64,000 bases of DNA, from contig CM070877.1 in NCBI GenBank assembly GCA_036365515.1, positions 85,472,522-85,536,521 on the forward strand, given 5' to 3'. The notes under the pieces were generated by a model. That model ran no database searches and was not told where the DNA came from. It was given only the letters and a program-made list of their open reading frames with translations. The translations under genes were made by a program, and so were the position numbers. Origin of the DNA: Torymus aiolomorphi. Taxonomy: Eukaryota; Arthropoda; Insecta; Hymenoptera; Torymidae. Below are positions 30,887 to 44,273 of the stretch, piece by piece. Numbering within the stretch: the first letter of the stretch is position 1; each line of letters begins with the position of its first letter.

Positions 30887-33560
30887 TACGTATTTTTTCT
30901 TTTGTCATTTGCAATTGTTTATAAAAAATTATTTAAACAAATTACAAAAAATTTTATAATTTTCAAAAACTGACTGAGGTAATCGATTCTAGGGGAAAAG
31001 TCGAGACAAAAACCTACATAACACTTTTTTGTCAGAGTCCAATTTGTTATCGTAATATAGGGATAAACAATCGGCCTCCTGAGAGTGTCTCAAAAAAATC
31101 TTATAGCATCAAGCTAATTATTACATTTATCCATCAATATTCACATAAATCATTGTGAATATGTTCGGTAGGATTGAATTATGGTTCATTGCCATGTCCT
31201 ACTTTATGATTTTTGCAAACAGGTGTAGAGCATTTCTCACAATACCATTCCGTTCTTGTCAGACATATCGATATTCCACATTTCCTAAGACTTCCATGTT
31301 TCATTACGTGTTCTTGAGATGAAGCTTTTCTCTGTTTCTTTCGTTTGGGGGAACTTTTGGAGGATAACTTGTCAATATAATATTCAGAAACTTCTTGAAC
31401 AATATCTTTGGAACCTTTTTTTTCGTCTGGATGTAACTTATTGTAAATCACTGTAGCGTTTGCTAAAGATGCTTGGATGAGTCGTAATACAAGGCAACAT
31501 GTCCATTTCTTACTTCGAATTGAAGGCATCAAAGCATTACAGTGTTGATCATGCAGATCGACTCCACCCATGTGTTGATTATACATAGAAAAACAATGAG
31601 GAAAAAGAATAGAATTTTTTGATGATTCCTGCCATCTCTGCATTTCAACTTTTGGTTCATTCCCATATTTAGAAGAGAGAATCGATACTAGCTTTGAGTC
31701 CATAACTGTAATATAATTTAATTTTGAATTCGCTTCATGCATAGGAATAGTGTATCCTCTTTCGGCTTTTTTTGGCATTTCGACTTTCACTTTGACACGA
31801 TTCTGCCGAACAGTTCCCGTCGCCAATAAACCATTTTTTTTCAAATGTATCATAAGATCTGGGTTCGTGAAAAAATTGTCAAAATAAATATGATACTTTT
31901 TCAGTTCTTCTCTTTGGGTTGTTTCTAATAAAGTCGAAAGTAATTTTATCACTACTCTAGACCCTAAATCAACGGCAACTAAAGGATTTCGTTCATCGAT
32001 TCCTGATTTACCAGTGTAAATATCAAGGTGATATATATACCCATCAGAAGAACAGAGTGCCCATTCTTTAATTCCAAATCTGATAGGTTTATTTCTTATA
32101 CACTGCTTGATACCAAACCTACCAAAGTATTTTACCATTATCTCATCTATTGATAAATTATAGTCAAAGAAACCAAATTGCATACAATTCTTACGAAAGA
32201 TATCATATAGAGTTCTAACCTTCCAGACTTTATCAATTTGATTAGTGTCTTGAAGTTTATAAAATCGTATGTTCTTTTTTATTGTAACGAATATATTTCT
32301 CGACATAAGTTCCGCAATTACTGGACACTGAAGGATTCGCTTTGTTGACCAGTAATCACGAATACTTTTTCTAGAATTGAAGCTTGTAATCATTATGATT
32401 GTAATAAATCTTTCTAGATCATCCATACATAAATCGAAATGATTTTCAGAAGTGGCTTCAATAATATGATTTTTCATTGATTTCGAAAAGAAAACCTCAA
32501 ACAACTCCAAAGAATTTTTGGATCGCAATGATGAAATAGGTGAAATATTGAAATTGCACTCGACATCAGGAGAAATAGCATTCAAAGCATTATTTTTCCA
32601 ATTGTAATTATGATTCGGTTCCAACAATTTTTGAGTACTTGTGTAAGTACTTTTAATATGTTCGTAAGAACCTGAAGGTAATTCATTTGATAATGTATCT
32701 TCATTTAGATCACCATCCGAATCTCCATCTGAACTTTCATGTTCATTAAGAATGAATGCTACATCAATATGTTGACCTTCATCAATATCAGAATCTTCAA
32801 GTAAATCAAGTAGATCTCTAATTCTCCGTCCCGGCATTATCAGTGGCGTTACCAATGTAGAACAATATAAAGTCAAAAAGTTTATTCCGAAATTATTATT
32901 TCAAAATATAAATTCAATGTATTTATGTTCCCAACCGTTAGCCCGCCACTCAAACGTGATCTCTAACACGGAAGGATTTGCGAAATGAAATGAACTTATC
33001 CAATTTCAGTATACAATCTCAAAATTTATCAGTGAGACTACATCCCATGCAGAAGAGTAAAAACACATGTCAAAAATTTATCCCTATATTACGATAACAA
33101 ATTGGACTCTGACAATTTTTCCCCTAGAATCGATTCCCGCAGTCAGTTTTTGAAAATTATAAAATTGTTTGTAATTTGTTTAAATAATTTTTTATAAACA
33201 ATTGCAAATGACAAAAGAAAAAATACGTATATTTTATTTTTCAGTTATACAAAGGATGACAGTTTGTTTGTTGCTATTCGAGATAGATTTTGCTTGGGAC
33301 TTGACATAGTCACTTTTTCTCCCCAACATGCAATTGTTTATTCCTATATTACACTAACAAATTGGACTCTGACAAAAAAGTGTTATATAGGTTTTCGTCT
33401 TGATTTTTCTCCTAGAATCGATTCCCGCAGTCAGTTTTTGAAAATAATAAAATTTTTTGTAATTTCTTTAAATAATTTTTTATAAACAATTGCAAATGAA
33501 AAGAAAAAATACGTATATTTTATTTTTCAGTTATGCAAAGGATGGCATAGTTAGTTTGTT
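30887..33560 (-). mobile_element. piggyBac element inserted in LINE ORF1
   Basis: Intact transposase (31179-32876) flanked by long inverted repeats: 30887-31067 on the left matches the reverse complement of 33077-33229, and a second right-hand copy spans about 33340-33515. LINE ORF1 coding sequence stops at about 30880 and resumes at about 33590, which fixes the insertion. Exact termini and a TTAA duplication could not be pinned; the left end seems slightly shortened. Confidence 0.85.
31179..32876 (-). CDS. piggyBac transposase, intact
   Basis: Uninterrupted 565 residues, normal length for the family. The N-terminus is acidic (LLDLLEDSDIDEGQ, then SSDGDSDGD). Roughly residues 110-500 form the DDE_Tnp_1_7-type domain: LSIDEIMVKYFGR carries the first catalytic Asp, YHIYFDNFFTN the second, and MYNQHMGGVDLHDQ the third. 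The C-terminus has a Lys/Ser-rich linker and a cysteine-rich finger (CGISICLTRTEWYCEKC, then CKNH). An upstream in-frame methionine makes the start uncertain; MPGRR, 13 codons in, is also plausible. It cuts and pastes at TTAA. All three acidic residues and the finger are present, so it may be active or recently so. Confidence 0.93.
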   Translation of the reverse strand: MTLYCSTLVTPLIMPGRRIRDLLDLLEDSDIDEGQHIDVAFILNEHESSDGDSDGDLNEDTLSNELPSGSYEHIKSTYTSTQKLLEPNHNYNWKNNALNAISPDVECNFNISPISSLRSKNSLELFEVFFSKSMKNHIIEATSENHFDLCMDDLERFITIIMITSFNSRKSIRDYWSTKRILQCPVIAELMSRNIFVTIKKNIRFYKLQDTNQIDKVWKVRTLYDIFRKNCMQFGFFDYNLSIDEIMVKYFGRFGIKQCIRNKPIRFGIKEWALCSSDGYIYHLDIYTGKSGIDERNPLVAVDLGSRVVIKLLSTLLETTQREELKKYHIYFDNFFTNPDLMIHLKKNGLLATGTVRQNRVKVKVEMPKKAERGYTIPMHEANSKLNYITVMDSKLVSILSSKYGNEPKVEMQRWQESSKNSILFPHCFSMYNQHMGGVDLHDQHCNALMPSIRSKKWTCCLVLRLIQASLANATVIYNKLHPDEKKGSKDIVQEVSEYYIDKLSSKSSPKRKKQRKASSQEHVMKHGSLRKCGISICLTRTEWYCEKCSTPVCKNHKVGHGNEP

Positions 33561-33589
33561 GCTATCTCAGCAAATTTTTGCATGGGCTT

Positions 33590-33827
33590 TAATGGGTTAA
33601 AGACAAAAATAAAAAAATATATTGAAATGACTGATTACCCGTTACATCCTACCTACCCGGGATTCTTTGATAAGGTAGAAAGCCTACATTGCCAGCGGAA
33701 GACACCGATAAGGAGAGCGAGATTTGCAAGTAATGACTCGACAGCATTGCAAAATTCCCGAGACATGGACACAACAACAGCATCACGAAACGTGGGGACA
33801 ACAACATCAATAAACCAAAATGGATAG
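33590..33827 (+). pseudogene. LINE ORF1, second half after piggyBac
   Basis: Resumes in GLKTKIKKYIEMTDYPL and runs through HCQRKTPIRRARFAS to a TAG at 33825-33827. Fits directly after the first ORF1 half. Confidence 0.6.
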
Positions 33828-33839
33828 CAGTATTAATAT

Positions 33840-35423
33840 GATTGATGATTTACAAAAAACATAATTAATAGAGACTATAATTGCGATGATATTGGTGAAC
33901 TAAACAAATGTATGGCTTTAGAAAAGGAAGTAATTTTGAATGTCAATATAAGAAGACTAAATGCTAATTTTAATAAATAACTTGTTTTCCTAAAAAGCCT
34001 TATGATAAAGCCATGCATAATTGTTTGCAGTGGAACCCGAAAACTTGTACACCCTGAACCCTTTAACATAACAGGGTACAAAATGTACTATAATAACGGT
34101 AATATCAATCAAAATGATGGCCTGATAGTTTACATAAGTGAATACATTACTGAAACGACGGAAATTATAGATGTAGACAACATCAAAATAATTAATACTA
34201 AAATTTCGATAGAAATAATAGAAAGATAATATTAGCTGCCCTATATAGATCCCATGATATAAAAAATACTGAATTCATTTTAAATATAAAAAAACTAATA
34301 GAGCATAACAAAAAATATAAAAACAGCCTGATAATGGGAGATTTTAACTTTGACATTTCAAATCAAGATACACTCAATCAGGAATTTTTACATATACTCT
34401 TAGAACATGGTTACAGTCCAGGCTTTTGTACTATTACCAGACCATCTGATAAAACAGGTAACTCAGGAACTTGCATAGACAATATTTTTATTAAACTAGA
34501 TAAAATAGGCTATAAAACATTTACACTCCGTATACCACTAACAGACCATTTCCCACTTTTTATGTCATTAAATAAGATAAGAACAACTGAAAATATACAT
34601 ACTACAAATCGCATACATTACAATAAACTCAGGACAGATGCTTCTATAATAAATTGGAGTGAAGTGACACAAATAAATGATCCGAATATTGCTTTAAATA
34701 ACCTTATTGATAAAATAAAAATATGTCTAACCAAGTTGAATATACCAGAAAAACTAACAAAACTAACAACATGAAACCAAAGAAAGATTGGATAACAAAG
34801 GCAATTATGATATCATGTAATACCAAAGAAAAACTATATAAATTATGGAAAAAAGACCCTAGTAATACTAGAAAAATAGAAGAGTATAAGATTTACAAAT
34901 ATCCTGAAGAATATTATAAATAAAGCAAAGGATTCGTATGATAAAAAACTAATAGAATCCAGCATGAATAATATTATAAGAGTATGTGGAATGTGATAAA
35001 TCCAGAAACTGGTAAAAATTGTAAAAAGAAAAATAACATTAACTATATAATAGATAACAATAAGAAAATATCAGGTCCTAAAAAAATTGCTGACCACTTG
35101 AACACATTTTTTGGTAACATTGGCCAAAAGCTAAGGGACAAAATAAGACCCCCTATAAATGAGGAATATTAAATTCCCTACAAAGAAATGCAAAAGTATT
35201 TTCTTCGAGCCAACAAACTATCATGAAATCGAAAATATCATAAACCAAATGGAAAACAAAAATGGGGGAGTTGATAATATCAACGCCAAAATATTAAAAA
35301 CTCTCGTAGAACATTTAGTAGACGCTCTAACCCACATCTACAACCTCTATATAGATAAAGCCATCTGGCCAGATGTCTTGAAATTAGCTGAAGTTATACC
35401 TATACATAAATCAAAAGAAAAAC
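33840..35423 (+). pseudogene. LINE ORF2: APE endonuclease and start of RT
   Basis: Degraded pol of the same LINE with several frame changes. Endonuclease signs: VNIRRLNANFN near 33940, CSGTRKLVHPEPF, MGDFNFDIS (34334), GTCIDNIFI and LTDHFPLFMSL, the latter three carrying catalytic-type Asp/Asn/His residues. The spacer region and the RT N-terminus follow (ENKNGGVDNINAKIL, AEVIPIHKS) up to the insertion at about 35424. Confidence 0.8.
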
Positions 35424-36745
<1,322 letters not shown>

Positions 36746-38004
36746 GAAGCAACACATTGCCACTAATTACAGACCTATATCTCTTATTTCGAATACAGCT
36801 TAAGTACTAGAAAAAATAATACACAAAAGAATAATTACATTTATCAATAAATGCGACATACTTGACAAAAATCAATATGGCTTCAGGAAAAATAAAAGTA
36901 CAAAAGATGCGCTAACGCTAATATCAAATGTAATATATGAGAAGTTAGATAAGAGTACACCAATCGCCATAATTTTCTTGAACTTCGCAAAAGTTTTTGA
37001 TACTGTAAACAATCAAATACTGCTAGACAAACTATACAATTACGGTATTAGAGGAAGTGCACATAATCTAATAAAAAGTTATCTAGGAAATAGACTGCAA
37101 AAAGTAAAATTAAATAACATAACAAGTCATCTCGAATCCGTCAACATGGGTGTTCCACAAGAAACAATTCTGGAACCTCTACTCTTCTTACTATATATCA
37201 ACGACCTACCACTAGATATCCCTGAAGATAATATACTCGCATATGCAGATGATGCAGCAGTAGTAACCTCAGCCAAAACATGAAAAGAAGTCGAAACCAA
37301 AATGAGCGAAACACTGCACAAAATATCAACATGGCTAACTCTTAACAAGCTTTCTTTAAACACGAACAAAACAGTATACATTGAATTTGGGAATCAAGTA
37401 GACAGCACACCTAAAAATTTAGACATAAACATACAAGGCACAAAAATTAAAAGAGTGGAAAGTACCAAATATTTAGGCATAATTTTCGATAGTTAAGTGA
37501 CATGGATCGAGCACATCGAATAAATATACAATAAAACTAAATATCTCATTTTCGTATTCTATAAGCTACCTAAACTCATGAATACTGACACCCTAAGAAT
37601 GATATATTATGCCCTCTTTCACAGCATTATTTCATATGAAATAACAGCATGGGAAGGAGCATATTCTAACAGTAAAAACTTGCTTATTAGACTGCAGAGC
37701 AAACTACTTAAAATAATCAATAAAAACAAATTTACAGTCGAAAAAAATCGTATGAGCATAGAACAAATCTTTACTTATGAATCACTATTATATCATTACG
37801 AAGACTTACAGACAGCATAAACTCCAATAGCTCCACTAGGAAAAAAAAATATACAGATTCCAAGAAGATATTTGATCATTAGTATTAAAAAGTTATATTA
37901 GAGCAATAACTCAATTCAATAACCTACCGAATGAATTAAAAACAATTAGAAACAAACACAGCAGAAAACTAAAATTAAAACAATGGGTAAGTGAAAGCAA
38001 CTGA
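36746..38004 (+). pseudogene. LINE ORF2: reverse transcriptase remainder
   Basis: RT resumes with NYRPISLIS, QYGFRKNKSTKDAL and FLNFAKVFDTVNNQ (usual DFAKAFDTV, so the first catalytic Asp is Asn). Next come VPQETILEPLLFLLYIND (usual G-S-I-L-G changed), YADDAAVV with the catalytic DD intact, WLTLNKLSLNTNKT and TKYLGIIFDS. Several in-frame stops occur (TGA 37281-37283, TAA near 37494). The C-terminal end terminates at TGA 38002-38004. Order and motifs fit the Jockey/CR1 group. Confidence 0.88.
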
Positions 38005-38640
38005 AGCAACGAAAATAAATTTATAATTTTTATGAGAAAACCAATTATCCTCAGACAAATAGATTGTCGACTAGTATAATTAATATAGCAAAAAGTCAGA
38101 ATTTGAATTATTTCCCAGGCGGAAATAACTTTTGCGTAAAACTGTTAATAATAGCAAATAACAAAAAATAACAGGAAGATTTGGGAATGCCTAAAACATT
38201 TAGTAAGTGTTGTAAATTTCTATTATTAGTTATAAGCACTTATTTGTATTTATTTGCTTTTTCTGATGGTTCCATGTGAGAAATGGTTTTAGGATACAAA
38301 AAAGCAAATAACTGTTAATAACTGTTATCAATTATTATTTGTTGTAAATAATCGATTTTGATTATTATTTATTGTTATTAATAGTAATATTAATTACTTG
38401 AATTTATTGACACTCTCTAGAAAGTATTATTTTTTAATATACATAACTGCTCATAATTATTGTTAGCGACTGTTATTAATTTTAAGTAACAATTTTACGT
38501 TAATAGTATTTGTCGGTAGTTATTTATCAATTACAATATTATCATAAAATTATCGTTATAATCGAAATAAAGTTATAAATTATATAATAATATTAGTAGT
38601 ATAACTAGGCCGGTTATGCCTCCCCCCACAACTCGGCCAC
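38005..38640. other. AT-rich low-complexity spacer
   Basis: Dense ATTATT/TAATAA tracts, no coding signal. May include the LINE 3' tail. Confidence 0.7.
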
Positions 38641-40080
38641 CAGCCGACCTGTGTAGCGTTCTGATAGGTTGAGACGGGCAGGTGAGGCTCCGCCCACTTT
38701 CGAGAAGCTTCTACCCTTCTATTTGTAATGATGTCATCCAATAAAAATTATCCATATTTTATTGTCACATTTTTGCATGACGGTCAAATTGTTATTTACT
38801 AGCGACTCCCGGCGGCGGGCGGCGGCGGCGCGCATGCGGGGACTAGCATCTTACCGCGGTGATGAGCTGAATCGACGCGGTGACAAGCTGGACGGCCGCG
38901 GGAATGAGTATATTACCGCGTTGATGAGCTAACTTTCGCGGGTATTATTCTATCGTTGCTGGTAAGATATTTACCGCGCGTTTATTTTTTCCAGGTAGCC
39001 TGCATGTATGATATGGCTCTAACTCAGTAAGCGTATTTCGACTATAGCATACTGAACTATCGCATCTCTTCGTTGTTCCGATATTCGTTGTTGCCTTATC
39101 GCTATTAATTCTAAGAACTCCAGAGTATTTCAATTGTGTTCTCCTTGCAATCGTTTCCTGACAACGACTCACAAAACTTAATAGTATTTCATAGAATTTT
39201 ACCCGGTAAATCGAAATACTGTTTTGGTTAACTGCATATACAAACGATAAAAGTGACGGCATCGATGGAAACCCTAGATATAATAATTATTCAAGTGGTC
39301 CATACAAAGGAGGCAAGACGAAGAGTATTTCACTCTTGCCAGCAACCCCGACACGGGTGACGTCATCGCCTGGTGTGCAGATTGAAACGTGCCTTCTCGT
39401 ACGAATATTTTGCGGGCATTAGTCTATCGTCGCTGGTCAGATATTTATCGCGAGAGAGCGAGAGCGAGTGAGAGAGAGCGAGAGAGTTTTCGAGGTGGCT
39501 TGCATATATGATGTGACTCTAACTCAGTAAGTATATTACGGTTGGCCCGCCATAACAGGATGTATAGTTTTTATCTCGAGTGTGCTTCATGCGTCAATAG
39601 GGTCGTATTTTTACGACGCTGACCCATGCACGTACGTGCGCGTGTACGTTTGACGAAGCGTTGTTCTTTCTTCATATGTGGAGTGCGTGTACAGTGCCGC
39701 TAGTCTTTTCGATGCCCACCCTTTTTTTCATAAGATGTGTAATTTGAATCTCAATAATCTTCCGAAGAAAATGTGTTCACGGGGTGGACGCTGACGCAAA
39801 CTCCGACGAGATGCTAGACGTAATCGTATGCTGTGCAGGTTGAAACGTGCCTTCTGGTATGAATATCATCTTGCGCGTGTGCTCCATCTTATCGCGCCCG
39901 ATCCAAATATTTTTAAATTATTAATAAAAATGTTTAAATTATTAATAAAAATTTTAATTGAAAACACCAATGGACTTAGCCGTGCGCGAGCTGTAGACAT
40001 AAACACAATTTCCATTTATTTCAGTTTAATATGTATAAAATCTCAGCATGGTATTGCATAAAGTATGACTGGTAGGGGTT
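38641..40080. repeat. GC-richer non-coding block with dispersed repeats
   Basis: Repeats of a unit of about 40 bases containing GGCTTGCATGTATGATATG and CTCTAACTCAGTAAG occur near 38993-39034 and 39493-39534, with a third outside at 40381-40420. A second pair, TTGAAACGTGCCTTCT, is at 39384-39399 and 39839-39854. GA microsatellite at about 39453-39488. A GCGGCGGGCGGCGGCGG stretch at 38812-38835 resembles one at 60591-60609. Short frames here (38945-39262 minus, 39828-40061 plus) have no domains. Confidence 0.6.
38699..38711. promoter_or_regulatory. Perfect three-unit heat-shock-element match
   Basis: TTC-GA-GAA-GC-TTC, the nTTCnnGAAnnTTCn pattern. No heat-shock gene is nearby; it may be a chance match or part of a repeat promoter. 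Confidence 0.3.
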
Positions 40081-40082
40081 TA

Positions 40083-40228
40083 TTAACCTTTTGACAGCCG
40101 GCATTTTTCCTACTGAAAAACTGTAACTTTCTCGAAATTTTCCATATAAATGTTTCTTAAGTAATAGTATATGTGGGCCGATCATGGAATGACGCCGTAT
40201 GGCGTCATGCCGGCTGTCAGAAGGTTAA
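40083..40228. mobile_element. piggyBac-type MITE, 146 bp with TTAA ends
   Basis: Begins TTAA-CCTTTTGACAGCCGGCAT and ends with ATGCCGGCTGTCAGAAGG-TTAA: 17 of 18 terminal bases inverted, flanked by TTAA. A short hairpin GACGCCGTATGGCGTC lies just inside the right end. Non-coding, probably mobilised in trans by a piggyBac enzyme. Confidence 0.85.
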
Positions 40229-40308
40229 TGTTTATAAATAATTAACATACACACAACGCAGTTATAAAGGTATATCCATGTCATTGGTCCCCATTGTTTT
40301 CAAAAGCT

Positions 40309-40375
40309 ACCGAGAAAGAGAGAGAGGAGAGAAAGAGAGAGTGAGAGCGAGAGCGAGAGAGAGAGAGAGAGAGTA
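40309..40375. repeat. (GA)n microsatellite
   Basis: Interrupted GA/GAGC run followed by the third copy of the GGTGGCTTGCATG repeat. Confidence 0.85.
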
Positions 40376-40420
40376 GGTTTTCGAGGTGGCTTGCATGTAA
40401 GATATGACTGTTACTCAATT

Positions 40421-41444
40421 TTAAAGTTGTAACAAATAAGATGGAGGTAAATGAAAAGATTTGAAGAAGGGATTATAGGAATATTAAGATTAACAAATTT
40501 TATTACATTAAATGTTTACTTAAAAAAGAAAAGCTTAAAATCTAATAAACGTAATAATATAATATATGATTCTTACATTATAAAGTAACGGACAAGTTTG
40601 GTTCTCAAAAAATAAATAAGAAGACATAAACTAATACATGTTTAATGTTATCTTAAAATGGAGATAAAAAAAATACTGTTACAACTATGAAACTGATGTA
40701 TGCCTTATTTTTAATATGATTTCAAATTTTATAAGATACTTATTATAAAATAAAAAACTATTAAAAAATTTAAACTAACCATTTTAAAAAAGAAAAAAAC
40801 TTAAAATTTAATATAGAGTAATACAATACTATAAAATAATAATATTTATTATTTTGTAAAAGAAATCAAATAAATACCATTGAAAGTCTTTTACTTCTTT
40901 GAGTCATTGTATGCTGAACAAATTATACGTAAGTACATTCAAATTGTTCACTGCAAATCAGACAAACGAAAGTTGTGAAATCAATTATCGATAGTAATGC
41001 AAACAACTCTCGGAAACTACTGTATGACTGTTCTCAGAAATGTATTTAAATTTGTTCATCTTTCTATACAAATTAAACACAAGAAAGTACTGAAATCAAT
41101 TTATTGTAGTCAAAAACCTATAAGTTAATTTGACTGACATAATACAACTTTTCGTACCTACTCAAACATATTCAGCCAGCGGGCATAAAGTACTACTTAA
41201 CGCCACAGAGGCGTAATAGCTCCCGTACTCCTACAAAACTTTATAGAATCTACGCACTTTACGTCTGTGTGGGCAAAAATTATTTCAATTATATAATGTT
41301 ATGTTAGTACATTCAAATTGTTCATTGTAAATCAAACAAACGAAAGTTGTGAAATCAATTACCGATAGTCAAGTAATGCAAACAACTCTCCGAAAAAACT
41401 GTATGAAAAATCAATTTATTGTACTCAAGTATCCATAATTTAAC
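40421..41444. repeat. AT-rich spacer with extra copies of the inverted-arm sequence
   Basis: The left half is featureless AT-rich DNA. From about 40913 a partial copy of the long-arm repeat appears (CCAGCGGGCATAAAGTACTA at 41174-41193), so the arm sequence is tandemly represented on this side. Confidence 0.65.
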
Positions 41445-44273
41445 TTGACTGACATAATAGAACTTTTAGTACCTTACGTGTAAAATTACATTTTACGCTC
41501 GTTGTAACTTCAAAAATATTCAGCCAGCGGGCATAAAGTACTACTTAACGCCTAATAGACGCAATAGCTCACATAATACTCCTACAAAACTTTATAGAAC
41601 CTACGCACGTTACGGCCGTGTTTTATTTCAAAAATTCATAAGAATTTTTTCTGATATTTACTAAAAGTCAAAACCTATATAAAAATATTACATAGTTACC
41701 ACCACATCACCATTTTTCATTTTTCTTTCTCAATTTTGAAATTTCTATAATATTACGCATCTTGGGAGGACAATAGAAGTCTATAGAGCTGCTCTAGCAG
41801 GGGTGGTCCTCCAATCTCCCATACATACTTGGCGGACCCAACGATTTGCAGTTTAAGGTGTAGTGTTTGGGAATTATCATGATTTTGAATTTCCCGCGGC
41901 TTACGCACCACAAGTATAACTCAGCAGGCGATCGAGTGACGGCAGCACTCATCAGATGCTCTCCGGAACAGCTGGTCCACTATACTAATTAGCCGAATAC
42001 GGTAAAAATCATACTGTCTTTCTCTCTTTTACACATGTAAATGAGAGAGACGCTGATTTGACTCACCCCTCGGTGACAACGAGGCGAGGCAGAAGACGGA
42101 TGTTCTCACTCAATTCTTACTCTCTACTCAAACACTCTCTGCAACGTGGAAAGCCATGTGGAAAGCCTCACTGCACACCATCGGAGGTTCTCATGTGAGA
42201 CTCAAGTTTGTTCTCACTCTCTCAGTATGGACATCTCATACGGCGTCATCTCGAACGGCATATTGTCAGTCAGCAGTATAGCTCACACTGTATAGTCTCA
42301 CATGGAACTTCTCACACGACAGTGCGTCTCACAAGGCAGCTTCTCACGCGGCTTCTCCTCACATGGCATATACTCTCTCGGCAACTTTGCACGGATTCTC
42401 GCTCACACCTGCACGTTCACCAATGTAGCCCCGGCAGCAAACTCAAGATCACCGTGATCAATAATATCAACGGGATTTAGGCATGGATTTTCATCAAGGA
42501 TCATAAAGTGCGGTGTGTGCCTACGCTCTACATTATGCTCACCACGAGGCTGCATGAACTACCCATGCGGCATGTTCTCATACGGCAGATTCTCACACGG
42601 CGTCTTCTCGCTGGCGCTCGATGCGTTTAGCGCGACACGAGGCAACATCTTATCTCAACTGGCTTTCTCAACGGTGGTTTTCTCATTTCGACCATCTCAG
42701 CAGACTCAACAGAATCACTGCGAACCCAGGTAACCACTCATACATGCAGACATTTTATATACAAGTGCGTTACTGTAATGAACGCATAACCACGCGGTAG
42801 AATAGGAAATACTCAGTTACGATTAGATCGATAATATCTAATCGTGTCATCGCATTAAAAACTCACATACGATCAAATCAATAATATTTGATGGTGTTGC
42901 TTATTATATGGTTAGCAATCTCATCAGTGATTCGCAACGTGTCTCAGAAGAACTCATCCACTCTCAGACAGAAAACTCATTTACATTCAAATTGTAAAAC
43001 TCATCCACTCATACATAATTTTGTACCACTCATACACTTAACCAATTTGTAACAGTCATACACTCATCATATTTATTGTAATATTTACACACATTTTATC
43101 TCAATCGTTTAGAACAACGTTTTATCGACATTTATGTAATAGTTAATTAATTTATAGACAGTTTATAATATATTATAGTTTAGTTTTATTCAAATATTGT
43201 TCACATTTATTTCTAACACCCACAGCATGTTACTCACTTATAAATTATGGCATTTTCAAACATGTAGACATGGTCATTTTCACATAAATATTCATATATG
43301 TTTAAAGATCAGATAAAATGAATAAACAGGTTGCTTCTACATATTAAATACTGATCCGTGTTGAATGTATGACTCTGTTTTTAAATAGAAAGTGCAACTC
43401 CGCATGAAAATATCATATGAGATCTCATATGAGATCTCATGAGATTCCATAATATATAAAATTGCAGATGATATCACATGTATGATATCTGATACGAGAT
43501 CTGATGTCTGAAATACACATACGAGATCTCATATGATATTTACATGCGGAAAAAGGATAAAAAATAGGTGGCTTATAAAATGGTTAGTAAAATCTAATAA
43601 GGCACTTCTAATTGTAAGTAGACTATAAATTTATATGTATTTTTTATCTCATTCCCGCTTAAAAAAGACGGACACAAGGATAAATATTTTGGGTAATGCA
43701 AGTAAGTCATTAGATTTTGCACATGTAGGGATATTATATTTAAACGGTATCAATTAAAAATTAGAGTCAATATATTATTTATAGTGGACTTATAGGTATA
43801 ATTATTGCTAATGAATTTATGCAAAAATTTAGTATTCTACATTTACAAAGCCCACCGGTAAACTGCAAACCGTCGGGCCCGCCAAGTATGTATGGGAGAT
43901 TGGAGGACCACCCCTGCTAGAGCAGCTCTATAGACTTCTATTGTCCTCCCAAGATGCGTAATATTATAGAAATTTCAAAATTGAGAAAAAAATAAATGAA
44001 AAATGGTGATGTAGTGGTAACTATGTAATTTTTTTATATAGGCTTTGACTTTTTGTAAATATCAGAAAAAATTCTTATGAATTTTAGAAATAAAACACGG
44101 GCGTAAAGTGGATAGGTTCTATAAAGTTTTGTAGGAGTATTATGTGAGCTATTGCGCCTGTTAGGCGTTGAGTAGTACTTTATGCCCGCTGGCTGAATAT
44201 TTTTGAAGTTACAACGTGGGCGTAAAATGTAATTTTACACGCAAGGTACTAAAAGTTCTATTATGACAGTCAA
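41445..44273. mobile_element. Element with about 415-bp inverted arms (fold-back/long-TIR type)
   Basis: Left arm 41445-41855 and right arm 43858-44273 are reverse complements with few differences. They begin TTGACTGACATAATAG and close with TTTGCAGTTTA at the inner edges. About 2.0 kb lies between. The core has no transposase: 42100-42730 is made of degenerate CTCACACGGCA-like repeats, 42730-43080 of ACTCATACACT-like repeats, and 43400-43549 is a separate palindrome. The two core open frames (42208-42480, 42515-42733) are translations of the repeats. Likely non-autonomous; family unassigned. Confidence 0.8.
43400..43549. repeat. 150-bp palindrome inside the long-TIR element
   Basis: Starts CCGCATGAAAATATCATATG and ends in its near-perfect inverse (CATATGATATTTACATGCGG). 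The interior is full of GAGATCTCATATGAGATC-type self-complementary steps. May be a nested MITE. Confidence 0.75.

Noticed and set aside
42208..42733. Two plus-strand frames in the long-TIR core
   Set aside because: Encode only degenerate short repeats; no start context or domain.
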